From the NCBI GenBank assembly GCA_900660155.1, contig CABFPE010000213.1, positions 831,820-895,819 of the forward strand: a stretch of 64,000 nucleotides of DNA, in the 5' to 3' direction. A program made the position numbers and the translations under genes. The notes below the pieces were generated by a model that was not told the origin of the DNA, did not search any database, and saw only the letters and a list, made by a program, of their open reading frames with translations. The stretch is from Hofstenia miamia (Eukaryota > Xenacoelomorpha > Acoela > Hofsteniidae). Positions 36,651 through 48,821 of this stretch are shown piece after piece. The first letter of the stretch is position 1, and every line of letters begins with the position of its first letter.

Positions 36651-36939
36651 TTATATTTGTTAAAGATATTACTTACACCCAGTGTGTTAGTAGTCCTCAA
36701 TAATCAAAATAAATTGTATCACTGACAATTACACATAGTGTAATGGCCTTAGAAATATTGTGAAACATCTTAAGTGACATTTAAAGGTTTATTTAATTAT
36801 GACATTCTTGTTTGCTCACAAAACAGTAATTGAAGGAATCATTGTTTAAATGATATCTATACAGTAAGATTATTATCATTATGAATATCATGGCTCAGAT
36901 ATAGATGCTCACCTATGCTACTCAGAAGCTAGCTATTTA

Positions 36940-37510
36940 GGTTTGTCCCTTTTTTTTCTGTGGCAGCATGTTTCATGAAGATGGCTGCTGTGGGAGAGGA
37001 GGAAGCAGAGTGAGAACTTCATCATCCATTGGTTTGCTACTACTCAATAACTTTATTATGTGACTACATGTTATTGGATGTGATTAACTTTAATTCTACT
37101 AGTTATTGTGTAAAGGCTTTCTTCTTTATTGCACTAAGTAACAATACTTTAGCAGGTTTACAGTTAATCTAATTTATTTGGAAAAACAATGATTTTATAG
37201 TCTCTCAAAAAGGGTCAATAATACCAACTAAGTTTTTGTGGAAGTAGTTTAAAGTAAACTATTCCTTTTCAAGAAGAAAAAGTAATAGAGTAAATAAGCT
37301 AAATTAATGTAAAGTAATTAGAGCTTTTTATCAACTGACTCTCCAATACTTTTTCCTTGCTTGTTTTTTTTCAACTTGCTTGTACCATAAATTTTTGTGC
37401 TGTTGCCTAATTCACAAATCAGTTTCAATAATTTGAAATTTCAAATGGAACTAACCTGTTTGCAATTTGGCTTTGACAAACCAGTAGCTTGTATGCTCAA
37501 TTTTTTTGCT
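36940..37510. repeat. Old dispersed repeat, relative of 41600-43220
   Basis: Stretches such as GCTGTGGGAGAGGAGGA, CAATGATTTTATAGTCTCTC with AGGGTCAATAAT, and CAAATCAG...AATTTGAAATTTCAAA recur in the same order near 41630, 42260 and 43130 at roughly 70-80 percent identity. The copy at 41.6-43.2 kb is longer. Possibly part of a retroelement's untranslated region. Confidence 0.6.
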
Positions 37511-37696
37511 GGGATATAATTAAGCTCATATTGTCCTTAACTATTAGTCAAAAATGTTTACCAGTTAAATTTTGTTTTCAAAATTCATGTTTAAAATAAA
37601 CCAAATTTTCAAATTATTATTTTTTGATATTATTGTGAATAACATTACATGCCCCTCTTTTAGTTCAGTGACAATGAAAATATATGATATACTCAC

Positions 37697-37826
37697 TTGC
37701 TGTGCATCAGCCCATTTGTCTTCTAGATCATTTCTTCTGCCAATTCTGAGTTCCAATTGATGTACACAAACTCTTCTGTTTTAGTTATTTTAAGTACTGC
37801 TTCTTTCTCAGCAGATATATTTTGAC
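37697..37826 (-). other. Exon-like piece, unknown gene
   Basis: The minus strand has a pyrimidine-rich acceptor (TTTCCTTTTTTAG) at 37827 and a GTGAGT donor at 37696 enclosing 130 nt. The best frame reads ITKTEEFVYINWNSELAEEM, unlike the low-complexity surroundings. I do not recognise it. It recurs at 39730-39859 within the duplication. It could be an exon of a gene in the CpG-poor genome or part of an old element. Confidence 0.25.
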
Positions 37827-37994
37827 CTAAAAAAGGAAATTGAATTTCTCCAATGGTGGTGTGTCACTATACTGCACCTTTGCTCATTTATATATTTTTT
37901 TTATTGTAGAATCACTGGGGTGTGATTCTAGTGAACACAAAGAGAATACAGTTCAAACTATTTCTATTTACAAAATGCATTGGTCTATATATAN

Positions 37995-40026
37995 AGAAAC
38001 ACTAAGAAAAATTTTTGTCAATTTCTGCCCTTAAAAAATTAAAAATGTAATGTTAAACACCATAAAGTATGATATTTATCTAGTTTTACTTATTCTATAT
38101 AATTTATGTCTTTCCTCTTTTACTAATTAATAAATATCATTGTCATTACATTTCCCCTCTATCTGAAAATGTTATTGAAATAATTTATTTAGTAAGCTTT
38201 ATGCAAAAAAAATCAATCAATAATATGGTATCTCAAATTTTCAATTTAAGTTTCTTGCATTTTTCATTTTATGTTTGTTCAATTAATCATAAGTTATGAT
38301 CATTACTGAAAAACTTTCTTAAATCTTTAATATTTTTTTGCCAAATTGTTGCAAGGGAAAGAAAAATAATCTTGAGGAATTGATGACTTTATTCCACAGA
38401 CTAATTCCACTCTTACATTCCATGAATCTGTATGCATTAACTCATTACTGTAGCATTAACTTAAATTTAATTTACTAAGAATACCTTCTCTTTTAATGCA
38501 TGATGAAATCTGTCAATGGATCCATCATCATGTGGGTGATATGGTGTATTTCCTAATTTTTTATTTTCTAGAATTTTGGCAAGATTTTCTAAAAGTTCAG
38601 CTCTAAGCTGTGGTTCTTCATCACTGATAGAAGTTATTATTAAATCCAGTGTCTTAAAAATGCTCTAGCAATAGTATCAGTTGTTATATTTGTTAAAGAT
38701 ATTACTTACACCCAGTGTGTTAGTAGTCCTCAATAATCAAAATAAATTGTATCACTGACAATTACACATAGTGTAATGGCCTTAGAAATATTGTGAAACA
38801 TCTTAAGTGACATTTAAAGGTTTATTTAATTATGACATTCTTGTTTGCTCACAAAACAGTAATTGAAGGAATCATTGTTTAAATGATATCTATACAGTAA
38901 GATTATTATCATTATGAATATCATGGCTCAGATATAGATGCTCACCTATGCTACTCAGAAGCTAGCTATTTAGGTTTGTCCCTTTTTTTTCTGTGGCAGC
39001 ATGTTTCATGAAGATGGCTGCTGTGGGAGAGGAGGAAGCAGAGTGAGAACTTCATCATCCATTGGTTTGCTACTACTCAATAACTTTATTATGTGACTAC
39101 ATGTTATTGGATGTGATTAACTTTAATTCTACTAGTTATTGTGTAAAGGCTTTCTTCTTTATTGCACTAAGTAACAATACTTTAGCAGGTTTACAGTTAA
39201 TCTAATTTATTTGGAAAAACAATGATTTTATAGTCTCTCAAAAAGGGTCAATAATACCAACTAAGTTTTTGTGGAAGTAGTTTAAAGTAAACTATTCCTT
39301 TTCAAGAAGAAAAAGTAATAGAGTAAATAAGCTAAATTAATGTAAAGTAATTAGAGCTTTTTATCAACTGACTCTCCAATACTTTTTCCTTGCTTGTTTT
39401 TTTTCAACTTGCTTGTACCATAAATTTTTGTGCTGTTGCCTAATTCACAAATCAGTTTCAATAATTTGAAATTTCAAATGGAACTAACCTGTTTGCAATT
39501 TGGCTTTGACAAACCAGTAGCTTGTATGCTCAATTTTTTTGCTGGGATATAATTAAGCTCATATTGTCCTTAACTATTAGTCAAAAATGTTTACCAGTTA
39601 AATTTTGTTTTCAAAATTCATGTTTAAAATAAACCAAATTTTCAAATTATTATTTTTTGATATTATTGTGAATAACATTACATGCCCCTCTTTTAGTTCA
39701 GTGACAATGAAAATATATGATATACTCACTTGCTGTGCATCAGCCCATTTGTCTTCTAGATCATTTCTTCTGCCAATTCTGAGTTCCAATTGATGTACAC
39801 AAACTCTTCTGTTTTAGTTATTTTAAGTACTGCTTCTTTCTCAGCAGATATATTTTGACCTAAAAAAGGAAATTGAATTTCTCCAATGGTGGTGTGTCAC
39901 TATACTGCACCTTTGCTCATTTATATATTTTTTTTATTGTAGAATCACTGGGGTGTGATTCTAGTGAACACAAAGAGAATACAGTTCAAACTATTTCTAT
40001 TTACAAAATGCATTGGTCTATATATA
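37995..40026. repeat. Direct duplication around an n, copy 2
   Basis: Second copy of 35962-37993. Everything annotated in the first copy recurs here at +2033. Only one copy should be counted when estimating gene or repeat content. Confidence 0.95.
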
Positions 40027-40277
40027 CAAAGTTATTTACAATATTTACAAATATTACAACTACCAGTCACTAACAAGAAAAGCGTGAGGTCTGGCTGATA
40101 AATAGTAACAACTACCAGCAATGCTACATTATATTTAAAACATGTATGCAACTTAGGTTCTCTAATTACTACCAAGAGCATCATAGTTGCATCAGCATCA
40201 GAAGTGTGCATTCTGCTACTCTGTATCAGGTGGTACAGATAAAAGAATTCAAACATATTAAATTTTGACTGAGGTAC

Positions 40278-40441
40278 CTAGGGATTGTTGTAAAACAGGC
40301 TCCAATTTTGTACTACATCATTATAAGTAATGTTCTTAGGATAGTTGTTTCTAGCTTTTATCATCTTTATAATCTCTATGTGTTGTTTTAAATCATAAAC
40401 TTTCAAATTATCTTCCAATAGAACTGCCGATACTAAACTGC
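40278..40441 (-). other. Terminal-exon-like open stretch, unknown
   Basis: After an acceptor-like TTTTTCTCAG, the minus strand is open for 53 codons: LEDNLKVYDLKQHIEIIKMI, then KARNNYPKNITYNDVVQNW. It ends at TAG (40280-40278). The mix of residues looks protein-like and it holds one of the few CpGs of the region. No family recognised. Confidence 0.25.
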
Positions 40442-40459
40442 CTGAGAAAAAGATAATAG

Positions 40460-43400
40460 TGTAATGGTGTTACACATTGGTGGAGTCATGTAACAGCTTT
40501 TATCCAAAGTAGACATGGTTTTACTAATATGCTTACAATGCAATTGTTAACATTAGGTATATTGTGGCTCAGCTACACAGCTTGCATACCTACACTACTG
40601 AAAACTAATATTGTGAAATCCCATACTCTCAACTATAGACATTGTTACTTCCATTATAATCCAGTATTATTGATAGTAGCTGTTTCAGAACTTCATTTGT
40701 CAGTGTTGTTAGTTCCTAAACCATTAGTCCCTACATGTAATGCTGAATATATCTGTAATGTATCAGTAAGTATTAGTAACAAGTAACAATAATCTATTTA
40801 GGTTCTCCACACACTGTTAATTTAATGGCTTGCATTGACTTGATGTTTTATTAGCAGATGAATCACTCTCAGTGTAATTTGCAGTTCACTTGTGGAATTA
40901 GCCACAAAGAATTTATTCTTGTACATTGAACTAATATATTTGTAATAATCATATTGGATAGATTGGGCATAAGAGATGTAATATATTGAATTATTACACA
41001 TTTAGTATATAACAACTAATTCCAATATCAATTGATTTATTAATATATAACATTTAGCCAGTAAATCCACTTTGGTTAACATCATCTACTTCAATCAGCA
41101 ACTTCACCACAACCATAGAAATTTAGCTAAGTTGCACAATGCAAAAAATCCAATTAATTAAGTAAAGATAATGAATGACTGAAGTTTATTCTGAATGAGC
41201 TTTGTTACAATTTCATAATATATTATAACAATATCTGGTATACCATACAACACTAATATCACTTACAGGTCTTTTTAATTATAAGTTCCTCTAATCTGAC
41301 AATTGATATTAATTCAAATTTGTAATTTCTGTTTTTGCTCATATCAGTCAAAAGCTAAGTGATTGACTTTTAGCTGAACTAATATTTTCCTGTACATTTT
41401 TGGATCTGTATTTATAGAACTTGTTAAATAATAAATGTTGCACAAATAAATTCACTAAATAAAATTTTTAATAACTAATTTGTTACTACTATTTTTTATG
41501 GTCAGAAAAAGTGTCTTTCAGTTTGCACCCCTCTGCCTAAGTAATGCTAACAAGAATGCCATTCTGTTTGCATTCTGTTGCAATATACTTAGGTTTTGTC
41601 TCTACTCTTCTGTGGTAGTTGGTTTCACAAAGATAGCCACTGTGAGAGAGGAGGAGGCAAAGAGGGGAACCCCATCATAGAGTTGTGTTTGTTGAAGTAA
41701 TTTGCCTTAATCTCATCATCAATTTGATTTGGAACTTTTAGACAACAATAGTGTGGCATTGTTGAGAAATCAGCATGCATTTCTACTAATCTATTTTATT
41801 TTGGGTTTCAAGTTGAAGTTTGGATGGACCAATTCTACAAATAATTAACTAACTCCTCCAGCTATTATAACTGATTCCAATCAAGGTTAAAAGTAAACAG
41901 GAGATCATGCTAGAAAATATAGGCAAACAACTGGCAGGTACAAAATCATTTTCTACTACAATTTTACCAATTCAAAATTAGCAGAAATTTAAACTAAAAT
42001 ATAAATAGCATCATTTCATTTCATCAAATTACAATTGAAAAAAATTTGTAAGATTGATATTTAAATTGCAATAACTGAAATAATGAAAGTTTTAGGAATG
42101 TCATTATGCCAAATTAGTATCAGAAATTGGTTTGTGCCAATTATTTTTGTTTGATTTTAGTTTATTGTACTTTGTGATAACAGTGAATTGTAAATTAGAT
42201 AATGTCTTTATCAATTTACCTTAAGAAGTTTAATGTTAATCAAATTAAAAAAAAAAGAAAACAATGATTTTTATATTATCTCTCAACCAGGGTCAATAAT
42301 AAAAATAGTATCTTTTCTAACTCAATGAATGAGTGCTTACTAATTTATCTGATTAAACATTTAAATAGTTTAATTAAAGTCATGTATTACTTGTGTAATT
42401 AAAATGATCAGAATTTGAGTAAAGGACTCTTAAAATTTTATAACAATGTACATTTCATTCTAATAAGTATTTAATGTATAATTCAAAGAAAGCTATAAAT
42501 ATCATCATTTATTCATTTGTTGAATTTATTTGAGTATCTACAACTGGGAATTGACTGGGAATGATTACCATTGCATGTAAATATATCTGAGTTAGCATTT
42601 CCATGAGTTTGTTATTTGCAAAAGGGTGGTGATGAGGTAAACAAATAAAAAACTTCTAAGCAATTTAGCCTACAGCAAAGGATGAGCTTTGTCTGTAAAA
42701 TAAATCAGGAGTTTGGGAACTCAGTGAACTTCTTACTAATGCCTAACATCTTAAATGTTTAAGTATGCATCTATCTTTGATAATTTAATAAATAAGATAG
42801 AGTAACTAAACTTGATTCTAGCTTGTATAGCTAAAACAAAAATGCTAGTGAGAAAAGAAGTACTTGTACAAAATTTCAATATAACTCTCAGATAAAATAC
42901 CTACACACTGATCATGTAACTTAGAAGAAGTAAATATCAATTAAGTAAAGTTTAGAAAATAGCTATAAGTAAACTATTTTATTTTCAAAGCAGTAAAGTT
43001 ATTAATATTTAATTAACTTAATTTTTGATAACAAATTAAGAGTTTCTTATCAACCAATGGTCTGGTAATTTTTCCTTACTTGTTTTTAAGTGTTTTTGTC
43101 ACAAGTTTTATTATTTCTTCTAAATTCACAAATCAGATTTTTTGAGTTAAAATTTCAAACTTAACTAATTTGTTTTGTAATTTGGTTTTGGCAAAGTGAT
43201 AGGTTGTGTGTTTAAATTTCCATGAAGACAAAACTAAGGTCAGAGTTTTGTCAACTACTTGTCCATTTCCTCCAACCAATGTAATACATCATCTATCTGA
43301 ATTCATATTTCCTTGCCCTTCTTGTATAAGTCTAAAGGTGTCATAAAACCATCAAAATTATCCTATTGTCTACATATATTTATTTTATGTAGTTGACTAT

Positions 43401-44080
43401 CAATTATTTGCTGAGCTTTCTATTGTAAATTAACATAATTGTCATTGGTATTCATTCTGCTGATTTTTGTTTTGTCCTTCATTTTGGCAAACTATTGGTT
43501 TTGATGTTGTTAGCAGCAGAACACATAACTCATTGCATGTATCAATATCTTTTAAATAATTCCATTACAGTTCTATTTGTTTTGCTGGCTGTAGCTCAAC
43601 CAACAGTAGCTGGATTATTCATTACTGCTGTGTCTATTTTATTGTGGAACTCTTAAGATAAATCATGTTGTCTCCTTTGGTCTTTTCTATAATCAGAAAT
43701 TACAATTTTGATGATATGCACTCCACATTAAAAGCAAAGTGCTTGCAGTTTTGAGTAACTGCTTTATCTCCTGTATTGTAAATAACTCATGTGAAGCTGT
43801 TTGTGTTTCCTTGAACAGCCCAAATAACTGCAGGACAATTTTATTTGTGTTGGCTGCTTGTGTAGATAAACCTCTATTAATATATCTTAAATAATTGCTT
43901 CAATCAATTGTAATTGCAAAGACTGTTTTAGTTAACATTATCTACAATTTGCTGTGTTCTTGGTGATAAAAATATTGTTGATTCATTAAGAAGTTGTTGT
44001 TCATCCCATATCTCTGTTTCTGATTTTGGTTTTATCTTAGTGATATGTATTAGTTTGTCATTACTTCTTAATGAATATTC
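40460..44080. other. CpG-poor region without recognised genes
   Basis: Holds the longer relative (41600-43220) of the repeat at 36940. The minus strand at 43300-44080 has fragmentary protein-like reading (for example QAANTNKIVLQLFGLFKETQ) continuous with the open frame at 44089-44577, so a broken gene or element probably covers 43300-44577. Confidence 0.4.
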
Positions 44081-44088
44081 TGTCCATA

Positions 44089-44577
44089 TTAACTACTTTG
44101 CTGAAATTGCATGCATGATAAAATTTTTGATGTTCTAATACATCCCTCATTGACTTTATTAAGGTGACATATCCAGTTATATGTTTCAGACATATCAGAT
44201 GCTTTTTGTATAATAATAATCATAGTGATAGTTAACCAGTGCTGTTTCTTACAAATCTTATACTGTTTTTCTCTTGTTACTTCCCAACTATATTTTTTTG
44301 CTGAGTGACATATTCTAGTCAAGAATGAAAGTTGAATAAAAGTAATCTTAACTATCAGTGATTCCCTTATTATTATTCTTATGAACAATTTCTCTACTTT
44401 TATAGATGCTTCTTTAGATTTTGTTGGCAGTGCTGCTGCAAGTATTTCTGCTAGTAACCAGGACTTAATACTGGTTCTGATTGGTGCAATCATTATTTCA
44501 TACTGCTGCTGCTTTGAAGCATTATCTATGTTATGTATCATCTTTGAAATATCATGTAAATTTTTTAGTAATTTCAT
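44089..44577 (-). pseudogene. Unrecognised 162-residue open frame, probably part of a broken element
   Basis: The longest open frame in the window. It begins MKLLKNLHDISKMIHNIDNA and includes WLLAEILAAALPTKSKEAS and KICKKQHWLTITMIIII. Glutamine- and isoleucine-rich helices and no motif I can name. Protein-like reading goes on past its end toward 43300. Given the setting among retroelements, a fossil element is likelier than a live gene. Confidence 0.3.
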
Positions 44578-44995
44578 TAGCAGGTCAAAAAATAATACTG
44601 CAAAAAGAGATTATTTACCACACTTTGTTGTTGCAAGTTAAAGTTTAGCATTCATTCAACAAATGAATGGTGGTAACATAATTTTGGATACTATCACTAA
44701 TTGATTATATGTTAATTTTCAACAATGCAATCTGACAGATGCCAAAATCACTGATGTCAGGAGAGGGTAGATATGTTCAAAATTAATTATTAGTATTCAA
44801 CTATGTTTATATTTAAGTAGGGATATTAAAATCATGCTATGAACATTCCTTTTCTTTCTGTGAGATGAGTAATTAAGTGCTAACAATTGCCCAACAATAG
44901 AGGAGAATTAATGCATGTTTTTATTAATATTTACAGAGTTTAAATGAAAAGACACTCTAGTGAAACAAAATGCAAACATAAAGGAATTTTTGTAA

Positions 44996-45352
44996 TTATC
45001 TAACACAAAAAACAATAAAATTAATTTCAATAAGCACTATATTGTACAAACCAAGAAGAAACAGCACCACTGACACAGTAAGCATAATGGTAAACACAAA
45101 GAGTGGGAACTGAAAAAATTGTTCACGACAAATAAATGCCCCCACACCACAAAGCATACTATGATGTTGCCTTATCTGAATTATCAACCCTAAAGGAAGC
45201 CCACAGTCACTGAAGGAAACAGCATTTACAACACAACTCCCCAAACCACCATCAGCAGAATAAACCTCATCAGTAGGCATTGGAAAATGCTGAGAAATGA
45301 AACTGTGTATTGAGATAGCATTACTCAATAAACTTAGAGCTGATAATATCAC
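44996..45352 (-). other. Open frame with two hydrophobic stretches, doubtful
   Basis: 118 codons. The C-terminal half, FPLFVFTIMLTVSVVLFLLG, could cross a membrane, and an earlier SFSDCGLPLGLIIQI stretch is moderately hydrophobic. It overlaps the region upstream of the plus-strand Gag coding stretch, so it may be only the complement of purine-rich retroelement DNA. Confidence 0.15.
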
Positions 45353-45935
45353 AATTGAGACTTGAAATGCTTGAAAGCATGACTGAACATGATGAGATCA
45401 TTTGAGTAGAAATAAAAAAATTGAAAGCAAAACACAGTTTGGAAAATGAAGTCAGAGAAGAATAGACATGTGAATGGTGTGAATAATTTAATTGTCAAAA
45501 AACATCAGAAACCAAATATAAAATGACAGAGTGAAGACTGACAAAAGAAATTGTACAACTCCAAGAGAAAATGGAGATGCCAACACACAAGAACAAATTG
45601 TTGGAAGAGAGAATGACATTATTAAGACTGGAAACAGAACAACTATGAAAAGAGAGACATGAAGACAATGAGAAACCAGAAACCTAACTAGAGGCAGCAC
45701 ACTCACACCTATCTAAATAAATTTACAATAAGTAGGAGATAGCAGAAAGTGAATAAGAACTGGTGAATAGATTAAGTATGCTGACTGCAGAGCAACTCAA
45801 ACTAGTATCAAAAGCAAAGGAAAGGCCATGATTTACAAACTCAATACTGTATCAGAATAGACCCCATGATATGGCCCCATGCAGAGCTACATTAACAAAA
45901 TTCACTGGGAGAATAAACTCATTTACAACAAATTT

Positions 45936-47377
45936 GAATGAATAGCTATCAATATTCAAACTAAACATGCAGGAACAGAGAGTGAGCCAAGTAACAGTGG
46001 CACCCAGAATTCCACTGTACTTTGACAGAGTGGCATACCAACACTATTTATTTTGGATAACACAAAATAAAGCAGTTACAAACTTCTAATAGGAGACTTC
46101 AAATTATATTACAGGAGTGAAAGCTCCAAAAGCCAGTATAAGTTGCTACTACAGAAACTCAGTAGTGACAGATTCAATGACCACCATGCATATATGCAAC
46201 AAGTAAAACACATGCTGAGACTAAACTCAAGGGAAAAATCCTACAGCAAATATAATCTCTTCTCATACATCTGCAAAGAATTGCCAGATTAACTTGGATA
46301 AGCATTTGAGCTGAAAGGTGATGCAGACATTCCTGAAGAGATATTAATAAGGCTTTATCATTAAAAGGGCTGGGATAATAGTTTAAGCACCTTAAGCAAC
46401 TTTTTAGTACCTAAACTAGCATTTTTCAAATTAAACAACCTTTTAGGTAATTCAATCTTATTACTAACTATTTATACTCATTTGTTCACCAATTATTAAT
46501 TGGTGGGGTATCTGACTTGATGATGCCATTTTTATCAAGATCATTTGGATGTGGTATTAAAAATGCTCCCTGGGAGTATCATCAGTGGTGAAAAAGTCAT
46601 GCAAATTATTGAAAAGCTGAAATTGAAGCTTGTGTCTCAACTGGTTTGTCCCTTGATATATGCAATCAAAAAATTGCAAAAATCTTCACATTCATATGTT
46701 CTGGAAATTTTGGATTATGTGAAAGAATCCATAACCCATCAATTCAATGTGGCAAGGAAAAACTTCAAAATGTTTTTTATAAAAATTTTGGATTGAGTGA
46801 AATATGAATGGTGAATGAGGCAATGTCAAAGAGGAATGAAGTCATTGGAACACTCATGTATCAACTTGGAATTTGGTGGAAATTGCTGTTGGGGGTACAA
46901 CCCCTATTGTTTCTTCTGATGTTAAGGAAAATTTATGATACAACAGTATCTTAAGAGATAATTGACTCTGTTTAACTGAACAATCAATTCAGAAACAAAA
47001 ATTTCATAATTGTAATGTATCACTATATTTTAAGCAACTTTTAACCACCTTTTTGGTAGTTTTATAGCAACTTCTTAGTACCAAAATCAACAGTTTGTTA
47101 TCACCTAAAATCCCAGCCCAGATCATTAAGCATCATGTTGGAAAACAACAACACAATCAAAGAAAAGGAGACAATAAAAAATGTGAGAGCAATACAGAGG
47201 AACACTACAGTGAAAACAGAAATGGCAGAGGAAAGAACTGAAGACAAGAAGACCACTCTATGAATAATGAAAGTGAAGGATAGAAAAGGGGGGTGCTGTA
47301 AATGCCTTATGAAAGACAGATGCACAATATCACAAATGTGGTTTGAAAGGCTACCAAAAAAAAGATTGTCACAGATG
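45936..47377. repeat. Direct duplication around an n, copy 1 (about 1.44 kb)
   Basis: Repeated at 47379-48821, offset 1443, with only a few substitutions and a one-base difference in an A run. The second copy starts directly after the n at 47378. The small divergence suggests two alleles or haplotypes left unmerged. Confidence 0.95.
46365..47121 (+). mobile_element. hAT element nested in gypsy gag, 757 bp
   Basis: The left end AAGGGCTGGGATAATAG and inverted right end CTGGGCTGGGATTTTAG point to an original CAGGGCTGGGAT hAT terminus. The flanks carry a perfect 8-bp duplication, ATCATTAA (46357-46364 and 47122-47129). An internal frame (46545-46796) includes KLVSQLVCPLIYAIKKLQKS and ends FFIKILD. 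This recalls the hAT stretch before the LDPRFK box, so it is probably a deletion derivative of an autonomous element. It interrupts the capsid coding stretch. Confidence 0.85.
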
Positions 47378-47378
47378 N

Positions 47379-48821
47379 GAATGAATAGCTATCAATATTC
47401 AAACTAAACATGCAGGAACAGAGAGTGAGCCAAGTAACAGTGGCACCCAGAATTCCACTGTACTTTGACAGAGTGGCATACCAACACTATTTATTTTGGA
47501 TAACACAAAATAAAGCAGTTACAAACTTCTAATAGGAGACTTCAAATTATATTACAGGAGTGAAAGCTCCAAAAGCCAGTATAAGTTGCTACTACAGAAA
47601 CTCAGTAGTGACAGATTCAATGACCACCATGCATATATGCAACAAGTAAAACACATGCTGAGACTAAACTCAAGGGAAAAATCCTACAGCAAATATAATC
47701 TCTTCTCATACATCTGCAAAGAACTGCCAGATTAACTTGGATAAGCATTTGAGCTGAAAGGTGATGCAGACATTCCTGAAGAGATATTAATAAGGCTTTA
47801 TCATTAAAAGGGCTGGGATAATAGTTTAAGCACCTTAAGCAACTTTTTAGTACCTAAACTAGCATTTTTCAAATTAAACAACCTTTTAGGTAATTCAATC
47901 TTATTACTAACTATTTATACTCATTTGTTCACCAATTATTAATTGGTGGGGTATCTGACTTGATGATGCCATTTTTATCAAGATCATTTGGATGTGGTAT
48001 TAAAAATGCTCCCTGGGAGTATCATCAGTGGTGAAAAAGTCATGCAAATTATTGAAAAACTGAAATTGAAGCTTGTGTCTCAACTGGTTTGTCCCTTGAT
48101 ATATGCAATCAAAAAATTGCAAAAATCTTCACATTCATATGTTCTGGAAATTTTAGATTATGTGAAAGAATCCATAACCCATCAATTCAATGTGGCAAGG
48201 AAAAACTTCAAAATGTTTTTTATAAAAATTTTGGATTGAGTGAAATATGAATGGTGAATGAGGCAATGTCAAAGAGGAATGAAGTCATTGGAACACTCAT
48301 GTATCAACTTGGAATTTGGTGGAAATTGCTGTTGGGGGTACAACCCCTATTGTTTCTTCTGATGTTAAGGAAAATTTATGATACAACAGTATCTTAAGAG
48401 ATAATTGACTCTGTTTAACTGAACAATCAATTCAGAAACAAAAATTTCATAATTGTAATGTATCACTATATTTTAAGCAACTTTTAACCACCTTTTTGGT
48501 AGTTTTATAGCAACTTCTTAGTACCAAAATCAACAGTTTGTTATCACCTAAAATCCCAGCCCAGATCATTAAGCATCATGTTGGAAAACAACAACACAAT
48601 CAAAGAAAAGGAGACAATAAAAAATGTGAGAGCAATACAGAGGAACACTACAGTGAAAACAGAAATGGCAGAGGAAAGAACTGAAGACAAGAAGACCACT
48701 CTATGAATAATGAAAGTGAAGGATAGAAAAGGGGGGTGCTGTAAATGCCTTATGAAAGACAGATGCACAATATCACAAATGTGGTTTGAAAGGCTACCAA
48801 AAAAAAAGATTGTCACAGATG
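47379..48821. repeat. Direct duplication around an n, copy 2
   Basis: Second copy of 45936-47377, continuing without a break into the protease and reverse transcriptase part of the gypsy element, so this copy is the one in register with pol. Confidence 0.95.
47808..48564 (+). mobile_element. hAT element nested in gypsy gag, second assembly copy
   Basis: The same insertion at +1443, with the duplication ATCATTAA at 47800-47807 and 48565-48572. It shares the insertion site with the first copy, so the insertion predates whatever produced the duplication. Confidence 0.85.

Larger units (their letters stand above)
35962..37993. repeat. Direct duplication around an n, copy 1 (2032 bp)
   Basis: Appears identical to 37995-40026, with a constant offset of 2033. 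The second copy begins immediately after the ambiguous base at 37994. This is the pattern of two overlapping contigs joined without merging, rather than a biological tandem repeat. Confidence 0.95.

Noticed and set aside
47101-48816. Minus-strand open frames with hydrophobic stretches at 47101-47325 and 48544-48816
   Set aside because: They are the complement of purine-rich Gag coding DNA in the gypsy element, seen twice because of the assembly duplication.
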